A stretch of 64,000 nucleotides of DNA from positions 62,001-126,000 of the forward strand of contig NZ_MAPV01000056.1 of assembly GCF_001700505.1 (NCBI RefSeq), given 5' to 3'. Every line of letters starts with the position of its first letter. Positions within the stretch are counted from its first letter, which is position 1. Below the pieces are notes generated by a model. It was not told the DNA's origin and made no database searches. It saw only the letters and a list, made by a program, of their open reading frames with translations. Shown in pieces: positions 18,236 to 26,976 of this stretch. The position numbers were made by a program, and so were the translations under genes. The stretch comes from Streptomyces mutomycini. GTDB taxonomy: Bacteria; Actinomycetota; Actinomycetes; Streptomycetales; Streptomycetaceae.

Positions 18236-20239
18236 TCAGATGGTGGTCACCACAGGTGAGTCACACGCTGCGAACAGCTCTTCGAGGGCGGCACGGACGG
18301 CTTCGTCCTGGGTGAAAGCCCGCCAGCCGCCGTTGCTGCAGAACCGCTGATCCCGCGACGGCAGGCCGCGCAGGAGCTGCGCAGCAGGCCGGGCAGCACG
18401 CCCGGTCAGGGCCAGGCAGCGCAGCGCGGGAAGGGCGACCGGCAGACAGGTGCCCTCGGCCAGAGCCCGCACGGCGGTCGTCATGGCTGGGACCGTGGTC
18501 TCGGTGTCGCCGGTGACGGCCCAGAGTGCGTGGGCTGCCTCGATACGGGTCCAGTGGTCGGCATCGGCGGTCAGCGTCCGGAGCTGGTCCGCATAGCGGG
18601 CGGCGTGCGGTCCGAGGCCTGCGAGTGTGCGCAGGGAAGAGCGCGGTAGGAATGCCCCCGCAGCTGTACGTCCGATCGCCTCCAGGGCAGGTCCGGGATC
18701 GCCGCCGACCTTCCAATAGGCCCAGGCCGCGAGTTCTGCGCGTTCTTCGCCGGGGCCCGATCGGGCCAACAGCAGGTCTCGTGCCCCGTTGCCCGCCCTT
18801 CCGATGCCTGCCAGCGCGTGCGCCGCTGCTGCCCAGGTGCGGTCGTCCTCCAGGAGGCCGAGCAGTTGGGGAACTGCCGCCTTCGCAGCGGGACCCCAGC
18901 CTGCGAGCACCTTGCACAGCCGGTTGACCGCGTGCTCGTCCGTGGCGGCTTCGAGCCGCTCGCCGAGTGGGGCCAGGAGCAGCTCGGCATGGTCGGGAAG
19001 GAAGCTCAGCACCTCTTCGATGGCCGGGAGGACCGAGTGGTGGAGACCGTCGGTGACGGGGTAGTAGGCAAAAGCCGAGGCGAAGCCGGATCGTGCGCCG
19101 GCCATCGCTTCCATCAGCCCCGGCAGACAGCGCGGATCGTTGAACCGGGCCAGCGCCCACACTGCAGCCTCGGCGACGGTCTGCCCCGTGCGGGTGGTCC
19201 GGGCGGCGGTGTCTTCGAGCAGCGAGGCGACCTGGTCGGCGTGAGCCACCGCTTTGGGACCGAGACAGGCCAGCAGCTCAACAGCTCGGAATCGGACCTC
19301 GGCGATGGGGTCGTCCAGACGCGCGGAAAGGCTCGGGAGGAGTGCGGCGGTCGGCGAGCGCCATCGGGTCAGCAAGCCGCCTGCCTGGTTCAGGGCGCCG
19401 ATCCGCTGCTCGCCATCGGGATGCTCATCCAGGAGACCGAGTGTGAACGTGGGCGACGGCCCCGTGAACAGGGCCGCCGTCCAGTGGTGAACACCCTGGA
19501 CGCCGGCCTCGACCGAAGCGGTGTGGCGCCATAGCTCAACGCTCGGGTCCCTGATCGCTTCCAGCAGGAAGCCGAGTCTCCGTACGGGAAGGCCCGGGTC
19601 GGTCGGAGCCAGTGCGTGGACGGCCGCCAGCCGTATTTGCGGATCCGGAGCGTCGAGCAACTCGCGGAGCAGGTCGAAGACCTCAGCTGCCTGTGCACCG
19701 ACGGGCTCCCGTTCGGCCGCTCGTCCCAGCCCGAGGACCAGGTCAAGTCGGACCACCGGATCTTCGTCCTCCTCCCAACAGCGAAGCAGCGACGGCAACA
19801 CGGATTCACCAGGGCTGCCGCAGACACCGAGTGTGTGGGCCGTGTCCCTGCGGATCTCCGGGGAGGGATCGGCGAGCAGGGCAAGTACCTCGGGCAGCGC
19901 CCTTTCCCAGGCCGTCTCCCAGCCGGGATCCACGGACTCCCCGTTGACCTGCCCGGCCTCGGCCGCCAGCCTCGCCACCAGGTCCAGCATCGCGCGACGG
20001 CCCGGAACCGGCACGCCGGGCGTTGCCGCCAGGCGCAGCAGGAAGGGCAGTGCGACCGAGGCGGCTGAGCAGATCCAGCCGCCCTGATGAAAGAGGTGGT
20101 CGGAGATCTCGAATGCCGCGTCGGCTGCGTCCCGCGCATCAGGTCCTGCGCATCGGCGCAACAGACCGGCCATGTCCCCCGCAGGCCCGTGGTTGTGTTC
20201 CAGCTCCGTCCAGTCCACCGCTTCCAGTCCCACCCACAT
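18236..20239 (-). CDS. HEAT-repeat scaffold protein
   Basis: A 667-residue all-helical protein made of HEAT-like repeats, for example PEVLALLADPSPEIRRDTAH, PSLLRCWEEDEDPVVRLDLV, LRELLDAPDPQIRLAAVHAL and PSLSARLDDPIAEVRFRAVE, continuing to the C-terminus. Such solenoids bind proteins; Streptomyces encodes many of unknown partner. No signal peptide or catalytic motif is seen. I start at the ATG at 20239 (MWVGLEAVDWTELEHNHGPA), where coding character begins; the open frame upstream is arginine/proline-rich noise. A neighbouring iron-box site lies about 240 bp upstream and probably serves the divergent gene instead. Confidence 0.82.
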   Translation of the reverse strand: MWVGLEAVDWTELEHNHGPAGDMAGLLRRCAGPDARDAADAAFEISDHLFHQGGWICSAASVALPFLLRLAATPGVPVPGRRAMLDLVARLAAEAGQVNGESVDPGWETAWERALPEVLALLADPSPEIRRDTAHTLGVCGSPGESVLPSLLRCWEEDEDPVVRLDLVLGLGRAAEREPVGAQAAEVFDLLRELLDAPDPQIRLAAVHALAPTDPGLPVRRLGFLLEAIRDPSVELWRHTASVEAGVQGVHHWTAALFTGPSPTFTLGLLDEHPDGEQRIGALNQAGGLLTRWRSPTAALLPSLSARLDDPIAEVRFRAVELLACLGPKAVAHADQVASLLEDTAARTTRTGQTVAEAAVWALARFNDPRCLPGLMEAMAGARSGFASAFAYYPVTDGLHHSVLPAIEEVLSFLPDHAELLLAPLGERLEAATDEHAVNRLCKVLAGWGPAAKAAVPQLLGLLEDDRTWAAAAHALAGIGRAGNGARDLLLARSGPGEERAELAAWAYWKVGGDPGPALEAIGRTAAGAFLPRSSLRTLAGLGPHAARYADQLRTLTADADHWTRIEAAHALWAVTGDTETTVPAMTTAVRALAEGTCLPVALPALRCLALTGRAARPAAQLLRGLPSRDQRFCSNGGWRAFTQDEAVRAALEELFAACDSPVVTTI

Positions 20240-20472
20240 GGCCGCGACATTACAGCCGGCAACGGAGATGCGGGCGGACAGGATGGCCGCTGGCGGCCGG
20301 CTTCGCCTGACTGCGCAGGGACATCGTCCGGCCCGTGGTGGTCCGTCAAGACGTGGTCGGGTGCGGACGGGTGTTTCGCGGCATCCCGCCGCGCGATGGC
20401 ATCGGCGGCTCCGGGTGGTGCCGCCGACGCCATCGCCACGGAGTCCGGCCTCAGTTGCCCTTTGGATCAACC
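20240..20472. other. Divergent intergenic region, upstream half
   Basis: Together with 20492-20677 this forms a 438-bp gap holding the iron-box-like site; no gene seen. Confidence 0.45.
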
Positions 20473-20491
20473 TCAGCTTAGGCTTACCTAA
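20473..20491 (+). promoter_or_regulatory. Iron box (DmdR/IdeR-type operator)
   Basis: The 19-bp site TCAGCTTAGGCTTACCTAA matches the IdeR/DmdR1 consensus TTAGGTTAGGCTAACCTAA at 16 of 19 positions, including the core TTAGGC and ACCTAA. It is an AT-rich island in GC-rich DNA, 187 bp before the start of the secreted beta-propeller gene. DmdR1 with bound iron represses such promoters, so expression should rise in iron limitation. Confidence 0.75.
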
Positions 20492-20677
20492 CACGACTGA
20501 GGTGTGGTGCCACAGACGGTTCCCGCGCGTCCGGAGACGTCACTCCGCATTCGTCAGCTGCCCGGGACTCCGCAGCCTCGGAGCAGCCGACCGACAGTGA
20601 TCACATGGCGCGGCGCGAACCGCGCCCGATATCGCGGGCGCTTCGCACGAGGCGCGCGCCCAGGGAGAACAGCACAC

Positions 20678-21778
20678 ATGGCCTCGCTCGATCGTCGTGT
20701 CCGCCGCGCAGCCGCGACCGCCGTGGCCCTTGCCTTCGGCGGCGCCCTCGCGCTGACCGGGACCGCCGCGGCAGGTTCCGGCAATCCTGTCCGCTCGCAC
20801 ACGGCAGCGGTCCCGCTCACTCAGGGCCTCTACCAGTCGGCGTACTCCGAGCGTAACGACGTGCTCTGGGCCACCGCCTCCGTCGGGCAGCCCCCTGCTC
20901 CCGTCACGGCTTCGCGGTTGCTGCGGATCGATCCCGGAACTCTCGAGGTGGAAGCGGAGTACACGCCTCCCACGAACAACGGCACGGTCGAAGCCGTTTA
21001 CGGCATCGACGTCGACGACGAGCACAACACCCTCTGGGTCACCAACACCCGGAACAACTCGGTTGCCGTCTACAGCCAGGAGACCGGCAGGCATCTCGCC
21101 ACCCGGCTGAACGTGAACCACTCGCGCGAGGTCGTGGTGGACGAGAAACGCGACGTGGTGTGGGTGAGTGCCTTCGGCGACGGCGCGCTGGTCGCATTCG
21201 ACAGCCGTACCCTCAAGGAGATCAAGCGTGTCACCGTCCTGGGGAGCGGGCCGACGGGGCTTTCGGTGAACGAGCGGACCGGAGCGGTCTACGCCGCCGA
21301 CTTCACCAACAGCAGGATCATCGAGGTCGCTCCCGGTTCCAGGGCTCCGCGCCTCGTCCCGACCGGCAACGGGCCGCTCTCGCTCGCACTCTCCAGCGAC
21401 GGGCGCACCGCGTACACCGCCGACCAGACCTCGGGGACCATGTCGGTCGTCGACCTGCGAAAGGGCATCGTCGTCAAGTCGGTGGCGACGGGTGAAGGTG
21501 CGAAGTCCCTTGCCGTCGAACCGTGTTCGGGCCGTGTCCTGGTCGCCAACCGGCTTGCCGGAACCGTGTCGGTGGTCGACCCGCGCGCGGGAACGGTTGT
21601 GGGGAGCGTGGTCACCGAGGCGTATCCCAACCACGTCGAGGTGACCGACGGCGGCACCGCCTACGTCGTCGACAAGTCCGGCTCCGGTCCCGCAGGCGAG
21701 GACGGGCTCACTCGGATAGGTCCGAGCGCTCAGGCTCCTGGCCGTAACGTGGCGGCAGGGCCGCGCCCGGCCTGCTGA
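20678..21778 (+). CDS. Secreted YncE-like seven-bladed beta-propeller protein
   Basis: A 366-residue exported protein. The signal peptide runs from MASLDRRVRRAAATAVALAF to a cleavage site near TGTAAAGSG (about residue 27). The rest is a series of YVTN/NHL-type blades, with repeated patterns such as HNTLWVTNTRNNSVAVYSQETG, GAVYAADFTNSRIIEV, RTAYTADQTSGTMSVVDLRKG and GRVLVANRLAGTVSVVDPRAG. E. coli YncE is a periplasmic propeller under Fur control, so the iron box upstream fits a shared role in iron starvation; that is inference. The start at ATG 20678 follows AGGGAGA. No siderophore genes are adjacent. Confidence 0.88.
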   Translation: MASLDRRVRRAAATAVALAFGGALALTGTAAAGSGNPVRSHTAAVPLTQGLYQSAYSERNDVLWATASVGQPPAPVTASRLLRIDPGTLEVEAEYTPPTNNGTVEAVYGIDVDDEHNTLWVTNTRNNSVAVYSQETGRHLATRLNVNHSREVVVDEKRDVVWVSAFGDGALVAFDSRTLKEIKRVTVLGSGPTGLSVNERTGAVYAADFTNSRIIEVAPGSRAPRLVPTGNGPLSLALSSDGRTAYTADQTSGTMSVVDLRKGIVVKSVATGEGAKSLAVEPCSGRVLVANRLAGTVSVVDPRAGTVVGSVVTEAYPNHVEVTDGGTAYVVDKSGSGPAGEDGLTRIGPSAQAPGRNVAAGPRPAC

Positions 21779-22013
21779 CCCGTCGTCCCCCCGTGGGTCG
21801 GTGCCCGGTGCCGGCCGTACGACCCGGTGCGATGTACCGGGCGAAGCACCCGGGTGTATATGGCGTTCCTCCGCGTCGTCGCCGTCACGTTGCGACTCCC
21901 CCGGCGCCCCGTACCGCGGGGTCCGTCCGTGCCGGCGGGCCGCCGTCGAGTTCGTCGCGCAGGCGATCCGGTTCACGCTCGCCGGTCAGGCCCGGGCACG
22001 TACCCGGCGACGC

Positions 22014-22400
22014 TCAGGGGCGGTAGCGGAGCGGGTGGTCGGCGGGGACCTCGGTCATCACGATCCGGTGGCCGTCCGGATCGGCGAGCCACATCTCGAT
22101 CAGGCCCCAGGGCTCCTGGAGAGGCGGGCGGAGGACACGTGCGCCACGGCCAGCCACCTCCTCGTGCGCCGCCGCGCAGTCGGCGACCTGCATCCAGAGC
22201 TGCAACGTCTCGGTCGGCGGTGCGTCCGAACGCCCTGACACCTCGAGGAAGCCGCCACCGAGGAAGTACACCGTTCCGCGGTCGGGGCCGGTGCCGAACT
22301 CCCGGTAGACAGGCAGCCCGAGCGTCCGTCCGTAGAAGTCGCGGGAGGCCTCCGGGTCACCCGGCCTCAGCAATACCCTGCTGCTCAGTACATGCACCAT
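22014..22400 (-). CDS. VOC-superfamily (glyoxalase-like) protein
   Basis: A 128-residue protein with the paired beta-alpha-beta-beta-beta plan of the vicinal oxygen chelate fold: LSSRVLLRPGDPEASRDFYGRTLGLP opens the first half and LQLWMQVADCAAAHEEVAGRG the second, ending in WGLIEMWLADPDGHRIVMTE. Members include glyoxalase I, dioxygenases and antibiotic-binding proteins; no substrate can be named. It is alone, with the SRPBCC gene 63 bp upstream on the same strand. Confidence 0.88.
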   Translation of the reverse strand: MVHVLSSRVLLRPGDPEASRDFYGRTLGLPVYREFGTGPDRGTVYFLGGGFLEVSGRSDAPPTETLQLWMQVADCAAAHEEVAGRGARVLRPPLQEPWGLIEMWLADPDGHRIVMTEVPADHPLRYRP

Positions 22401-22463
22401 GGGTCGACCCTACGCGGACCGGCACGAGGGAGCGGCTCCCACACCCTTCCGGCAGGTCCGGGA

Positions 22464-22907
22464 TCAGGAGGCTTCCACCGCGGCCTTGATCCGCTGCCCG
22501 AAGGCCGGGGCGTCCTTCCGGGCGCCGGCGACAGCGAGTCCGACGAGGAGCTTGCCCAGCCGGTGGCCCTCCAGGTCGTTGAAGATTCGCACGCGCGTTC
22601 GATCGCGTGTCAGGGGCTCGAGGTCGTAACCGCCTTCCCGGGCAGTCACAAGGTTGCTCGACACTTCGTTCCAGCGGATGCGCGCCGGCGCCACGAGTTC
22701 GCTGATCCGGAACTCGCGTCGGGTCGACATACCGGCGTCCTTCACCGTACTGCGGAACACGGTGCCCACCGCTGTCGGACCGGCCGGGGACTTGGAGATC
22801 TCCTGGACGCGTGGGCTGAACTTCCGGTCGTTCTCGCCGTCCGCGAGGAAGGCGAAAACGTCTGCGACCGGCCGGTCGATGTCGACCGTCGCCTCGAACC
22901 GGGCCAT
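22464..22907 (-). CDS. SRPBCC-family (polyketide cyclase/START-like) protein
   Basis: A 147-residue lipid/ligand-binding fold protein: it opens with MARFEATVDIDRPVADVFAF, then RKFSPRVQEISK, and ends in the long C-terminal helix (KLLVGLAVAGARKDAPAFGQ). The ATG 22907 follows GAGGAGA at good spacing; longer starts add low-complexity sequence. This subgroup is often annotated as coenzyme Q-binding or SRPBCC domain protein without known substrate. It may be co-transcribed with the VOC gene 63 bp downstream. Confidence 0.87.
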   Translation of the reverse strand: MARFEATVDIDRPVADVFAFLADGENDRKFSPRVQEISKSPAGPTAVGTVFRSTVKDAGMSTRREFRISELVAPARIRWNEVSSNLVTAREGGYDLEPLTRDRTRVRIFNDLEGHRLGKLLVGLAVAGARKDAPAFGQRIKAAVEAS

Positions 22908-23107
22908 GGGGGTCTCCTCTCGTACGACGTGCGCGGCACGCGGCGTGGCGTCTCCGGAGGGACGCTGCCTCTCAGGATCCGCGCTCCTCGGCCCCCCGGC
23001 AGCCGGACGGGCACGTTCGGCGTGCAATCGGGTTGTCCGCGGCCACGGCGGGCGGGAACCGACTAGCTCCTCGCCCCTGCCGGTCCGGCTCGGAACCTGA
23101 GCCCGTA

Positions 23108-23138
23108 CGGCCCGGCGGACGGGAGGACCGCCGGGCCG
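23108..23138 (-). terminator. Terminator hairpin after hemC
   Basis: 11-bp arms (CGGCCCGGCGG and complement) with a 9-base loop, 6 bp past the hemC stop. Confidence 0.8.
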
Positions 23139-23143
23139 GTAAG

Positions 23144-24079
23144 TCAGTGGGCGATGGTGTCGATCAGCTCGCGAGCGCCTTGGCGCAGCAGGGTGACGGC
23201 CACGGAGGTACCCAGGGTTGCGGGGTCGAGCGGCCCTGCCCATTCGTGTGCGTTGAGAACGGTCTTGCCGTCGGGGGTGAACACACAGGCGCGCAGGGAG
23301 AGATCCCCGTTGCGGTGGGCTGTGGCGTACCCGGCGATCGGGGAGTTGCAGTGGCCCTGAAGGACGTGGAGGAACATGCGCTCAGCCGTGATCTCCCGGT
23401 AGGTTCCGGGGTGGTTGAGCATGCTCACTGCGTCGATCGTCGCCGTGTCGTCCTCGCGGCACTGCAGGGCGAGGACGCCCGCGCCGATCGGGGGGCACAT
23501 GGTCTCCGGGGCGAGGATGTCGCTGATGACGTCGGGGCGGCCGATGCGGTGGAGCCCCGCGACGGCCAGGAGGAGCGCGTCAGCCTCTCCTGCGGCGAGC
23601 TTCGCCAGCCGCCGGTTCGCGTTGCCGCGGAAAGGGATGCAGTTCAAGTGGGGATGCGACGCGGCCAGTTGCGCGGTCCGGCGTACGGACGAGGTGCCGA
23701 CACGTGAGCCGTCGGGAAGTTGATCGAGCGTGAGACCGCCCGGGTGGACGAGGGCGTCGCGAATGTCGTCGCGTTCGAGGAACGCGGCGAACGTCGTGCC
23801 GGCCGGCAGCGGGCGGTCGGCGGGGATGTCCTTGACACAGTGGACGGCCAGATCCGCCTCTCCCGCCAGCAGGGCGGCGTCCACCTCCTTGGTGAAGGCT
23901 CCCTTGCCCTGGACTTCGGAGAGATCTCCCATCCATTTGTCGCCTGTGGTCCTGACGGGAACGACCTCGGTGGCGGTGGCGGGGTGGCGGGCCGCCAGTT
24001 CGGCCCTGACACGCTCGACCTGGGCAAGGGCCATGGGTGAGTCGCGGGAGACGATGCGGATCAGCTCGGGGGCGGACAT
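23144..24079 (-). CDS. hemC: Porphobilinogen deaminase (hydroxymethylbilane synthase)
   Basis: Joins four porphobilinogen molecules into hydroxymethylbilane, the step before uroporphyrinogen III in heme, siroheme and cobalamin synthesis; cytoplasmic. The 311 residues fit the family. Motifs seen are [44 protein letters not shown] (with the conserved arginines) and the dipyrromethane cofactor cysteine at residue 244 in [12 protein letters not shown]. The start at ATG 24079 drops a non-family N-terminal extension. The usual Streptomyces partners hemA and hemD are not adjacent, so this is probably a second, stand-alone copy. Confidence 0.93.
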   Translation of the reverse strand: MSAPELIRIVSRDSPMALAQVERVRAELAARHPATATEVVPVRTTGDKWMGDLSEVQGKGAFTKEVDAALLAGEADLAVHCVKDIPADRPLPAGTTFAAFLERDDIRDALVHPGGLTLDQLPDGSRVGTSSVRRTAQLAASHPHLNCIPFRGNANRRLAKLAAGEADALLLAVAGLHRIGRPDVISDILAPETMCPPIGAGVLALQCREDDTATIDAVSMLNHPGTYREITAERMFLHVLQGHCNSPIAGYATAHRNGDLSLRACVFTPDGKTVLNAHEWAGPLDPATLGTSVAVTLLRQGARELIDTIAH

Positions 24080-24468
24080 GCCTCCCACGATAGACCGCCG
24101 CGTCGGCGCGGCGATCGTCCGACGCGGTCCGGGGAGCGTGCTTCCCGGCCGTGGCGGCAAGAGTACGCAGAGATACCGGCGATCAATTTTCAGCCGCGTT
24201 GGAATGGGCTCGGTACGGTCCGCGCAGTGGTGCCGCACCGACGCCGATGCCCAGCATCAGTCGTTTTATCAGGCAGAGTTGGCGCAATCGATGTCCGGAG
24301 TGATCGTCCCGGCGGAGCAGGCCCGGCCGTGCGGGTGTCCTGCCCTGGCTCTCGTGTGGCTGAATCAACTCCCTGCGGCCCTGCCTCACTCCCCCGAGGA
24401 CTGTCAGCTGCCCTGCTGGATACCTAGCATGACCTCTAATTCACTCTCTTTGAACCGCGAGGCACTGG
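24080..24468. other. Divergent intergenic region
   Basis: No gene seen between hemC and the methyltransferase gene. Two AT-richer patches (24180-24200 and 24420-24452) are the likeliest promoter positions, but no clear consensus is visible. Confidence 0.45.
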
Positions 24469-25284
24469 ATGAGCAACGGGGACACCTCCATTCCGAAGAA
24501 CATCGATGTCAACGTGCCGAGCGTCGCGCGGATGTACGACTACTACCTGGGCGGCAAGGACAACTACCCGGCCGACCGGGTGGCATGTGAGCAGCTCCTG
24601 GAGCATGTGCCGAGCACCAAGGTACTCGCGGTGAACAACCGAAGGTTCCTGCGACGCGTCGTGCACCATCTGGCCTCCGAGTACGGGATCCGCCAGTTCG
24701 TCGACCACGGATCCGGCCTGCCCACCCAGGACAACGTGCACCAGGTCGCCCAACTCGTCGACCCCGACGCGAGGGTCGTCTACATCGACAACGACCCCAT
24801 CGTCCTGGCGCACGGCAAGGCCATACTCGAGGAGAACGACAGGACCGCGGTGATCCAGGCGGACATGCGGGACACCGAAGGGATTTTCGGCCATCCGGAG
24901 GTGAGCCGGCTCATCGACTTCGACGAGCCGGTGGCCGCCCTGTTCGTGTCCGTGCTGCACTGCATTCCTGACGCGGACGATCCTGCGGGGCTGGTGCGCC
25001 GGGTGGCGGAGCGTCTGGCGCCCGGAAGCTTCCTGGTGGTGTGTCAGCTCGTGAGCGAAGACGCCGTCACTCGTGATTTCGTCACGGACTTCATGGCGAA
25101 GAGCACCGGCAATCAGTGGGGGCGGGTGCGTCAGCAGGATGACGTCCATGGCTTCCTGGAGGGCCTCGATGTACTGGACCCGGGGCTGGTCGAGGTGTCG
25201 ACGTGGCGACCGGATTCGGATCTGGCGCCGAAGCAGGCGACCCGGGAGTGGATCGAGTTCGGCGGCGTCGGCCGCAAATGGTGA
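24469..25284 (+). CDS. DUF574 SAM-dependent methyltransferase-like protein
   Basis: A 271-residue protein of an actinomycete-specific family. The signature opening is present: VPSVARMYDYYLGGKDNYPA, then VNNRRFLRRVVHHLASEYGI, the glycine-rich SAM loop FVDHGSGLPTQDNVHQVA, the acidic strand end VVYIDNDPIVL, and LFVSVLHCIPDADDP. The acceptor is unknown; Streptomyces have dozens of copies, often near XRE/DUF397 regulators, as here. ATG 24469 has GAGG 7 bases upstream. Confidence 0.92.
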   Translation: MSNGDTSIPKNIDVNVPSVARMYDYYLGGKDNYPADRVACEQLLEHVPSTKVLAVNNRRFLRRVVHHLASEYGIRQFVDHGSGLPTQDNVHQVAQLVDPDARVVYIDNDPIVLAHGKAILEENDRTAVIQADMRDTEGIFGHPEVSRLIDFDEPVAALFVSVLHCIPDADDPAGLVRRVAERLAPGSFLVVCQLVSEDAVTRDFVTDFMAKSTGNQWGRVRQQDDVHGFLEGLDVLDPGLVEVSTWRPDSDLAPKQATREWIEFGGVGRKW

Positions 25285-25314
25285 CGACCTCGCGAGAGGG
25301 CAGGGTAGCGGTGA

Positions 25315-25343
25315 CGGGGCCGGTTTCCAGATAGCCGGCCCCG
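25315..25343. terminator. Hairpin between convergent genes
   Basis: 9-bp arms (CGGGGCCGG and complement) with an 11-base loop, 30 bp after the methyltransferase stop. Confidence 0.75.
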
Positions 25344-25521
25344 GGACGGTTCCCGCTGCCGCTGGGAGGCGGCTACCGTCGAGGCCGACGGCCTCGGCTT
25401 AGCCGGAAGGTCCGGGCTGCAGCTTCCCCCTGCGCGGCGTGCAACTGCCCTCCTACCGCGCCGCCTTCAGAGAGCTCAGGGGCACGATGTCGACGTCACC
25501 CCGTGGATCCCCTCGGGGCGC

Positions 25522-26430
25522 TCACCGGTAGCGCTCAAGTGCCAGCCTCAGCAGGCCCCTGCTCTCGGCGGGGCTCGGCGACTGGGCACTGAGCGAGTCC
25601 AGGATCCACCGGTATTCGTCCGTGCTCTCCTGCTTGTTCACGGACGTGGCATTGGTCAGATGCTCGATGTACGCGACATCGGGAAGCCCTTCCATCGCGA
25701 ACCGCAGATAAGTGATGCCGTTGCCCGGAGAGGTATGGGCGGTCACCTCGAATGGAGCCACCTGCACGATCACGTGAGGCAGCTCCGTCATCTCGATGAG
25801 GTGGGCGAGTTGTTCACGCATCACCCGGGCGCCACCCGTCGGGCGCATCAGTACGGCCTCGTCCAGCAGCACCCAGAGCTTCGGCGCATCGCTTCGCCGT
25901 AGCAACTTCTGCCGCCTGAGCCTCAGTTCGACACGGCGCTGAGTGACGTCCTCCGACTCGAGGGCGTGTCCGGAACGCACCACCGCGTAGGCGTAGTCGG
26001 CCGTCTGCAGAAGCCCCGGAACGTAATGGCCCTCGTATGTACGGATCGATGCGGCGGCCTCTTCCAGACCGACCAGGGGCTCGAACCAGTCCGGCAGCAC
26101 GTCGGCGTAGTTGCGCCACCAGCCGCGCTGTCCCGCCCTGCGCACCAGATCGATGAACTCGGCCGTCCTGGCGGGGTCGGTCACGCCGTACAGCGCCAGA
26201 AGATCGATCGCGTCGCGTTCCTTGCACGGGGAGTGCCCCGTCTCCATCCGGCTGATCTTGGCTGTCGAGCACCGGATCCGGTCGGCCGCGGCATCAGGGG
26301 TGATGCCCGCCTCGCCCCGCATCCTGCGGAGCTGCGCACCCAGAACCAGGCGCAGCGCCGTAGGACTCGCCCCCAGGGCCGGGGCGAGGGTCGGCCTCCG
26401 TGACGGCTGTAGCGGTTCGATGCCGGGCAT
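25522..26430 (-). CDS. XRE-family regulator with DUF5753 domain (WhiJ/AbaA-like)
   Basis: A 302-residue regulator. The N-terminal helix-turn-helix (residues 28-85) reads LGAQLRRMRGEAGITPDAAA ... CSTAKISRMETGHSP. The C-terminal two thirds are the DUF5753 domain (VPGLLQTADYAYAVVRSGH, LWVLLDEAVLMRP, VQVAPFEVTAHTSPG, YIEHLT), probably a ligand- or partner-binding part. In Streptomyces such regulators work with a DUF397 protein and often an anti-sigma-type ATPase; all three are here, the DUF397 gene being 109 bp upstream on the same strand. Members of this family affect sporulation and antibiotic production. Confidence 0.93.
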   Translation of the reverse strand: MPGIEPLQPSRRPTLAPALGASPTALRLVLGAQLRRMRGEAGITPDAAADRIRCSTAKISRMETGHSPCKERDAIDLLALYGVTDPARTAEFIDLVRRAGQRGWWRNYADVLPDWFEPLVGLEEAAASIRTYEGHYVPGLLQTADYAYAVVRSGHALESEDVTQRRVELRLRRQKLLRRSDAPKLWVLLDEAVLMRPTGGARVMREQLAHLIEMTELPHVIVQVAPFEVTAHTSPGNGITYLRFAMEGLPDVAYIEHLTNATSVNKQESTDEYRWILDSLSAQSPSPAESRGLLRLALERYR

Positions 26431-26538
26431 GCGGACTCCTGAGGACTGACGTCGTGACGCCAGTGTGCCATCAGGAGCCCCCCGAAGGCCCGGCCGATGC
26501 GAGAACTCCGCGCCTTTTCGGCCCGTACTGCAGGCTGT

Positions 26539-26775
26539 TCAGCCGGTCATGGTGTCGAAGTCGCCGTCCCTGACGCCTGCGAGGAACGCGCGCACTTCGT
26601 CGCCGGTATACACGAGAGCGGGTCCTTCGGGGTGGCGGGAGTTGCGTACAGCGACCGCACCGTCGGGCAGCCGGGCCATCTCCACGCAGTTCCCACTGGG
26701 ATTGCTGTGGTGACTCTTCTTCCACTCCACGCCGGTCAGGGAGGTGGCGGGAACGCCGTTGTCGATGTGCTGCAT
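26539..26775 (-). CDS. DUF397 protein, partner of the XRE regulator
   Basis: A 78-residue protein with the family's core: GVEWKKSHHSNPSGNCVEMA and VAVRNSRHPEGPALVYTGDE followed by FLAGVRDGDFD. DUF397 proteins act with the XRE/DUF5753 regulator, probably as a modulator in a toxin-antitoxin-like or repressor-cofactor arrangement. ATG 26775 follows AAAGGAATGG; the longer frame lacks a site. A palindrome lies about 90 bp upstream in the shared divergent promoter region. Confidence 0.92.
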   Translation of the reverse strand: MQHIDNGVPATSLTGVEWKKSHHSNPSGNCVEMARLPDGAVAVRNSRHPEGPALVYTGDEVRAFLAGVRDGDFDTMTG

Positions 26776-26865
26776 GCGTCCATTCCTTTTCGTTGCGCTG
26801 ATGCGTCCTGGTGTGCAACCAGGGCCCTGCACCGGGTGAACAGGTGTCTTCTGCTCACACCCCTG

Positions 26866-26891
26866 GGTGCAATTCCGGATGCAATTGCACC
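26866..26891. promoter_or_regulatory. Palindrome in the DUF397/ATPase divergent promoter region
   Basis: Perfect 9-bp arms GGTGCAATT and AATTGCACC with an 8-base spacer, in an AT-richer patch about midway between the two divergent starts. This is a good candidate operator for the XRE regulator of the triad. Confidence 0.55.
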
Positions 26892-26976
26892 GTGTGTGCG
26901 GACGGCGAGGATACTAGTGGTCGTCCGGCCCCCACGGCACCTCTGACCGGCTTCCAGCGGATGGTGATCAGCGCTC

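Noticed and set aside
25316-25342. Hairpin that could be a regulatory RNA
   Set aside because: Its position just after a stop codon and between convergent genes fits a terminator better.
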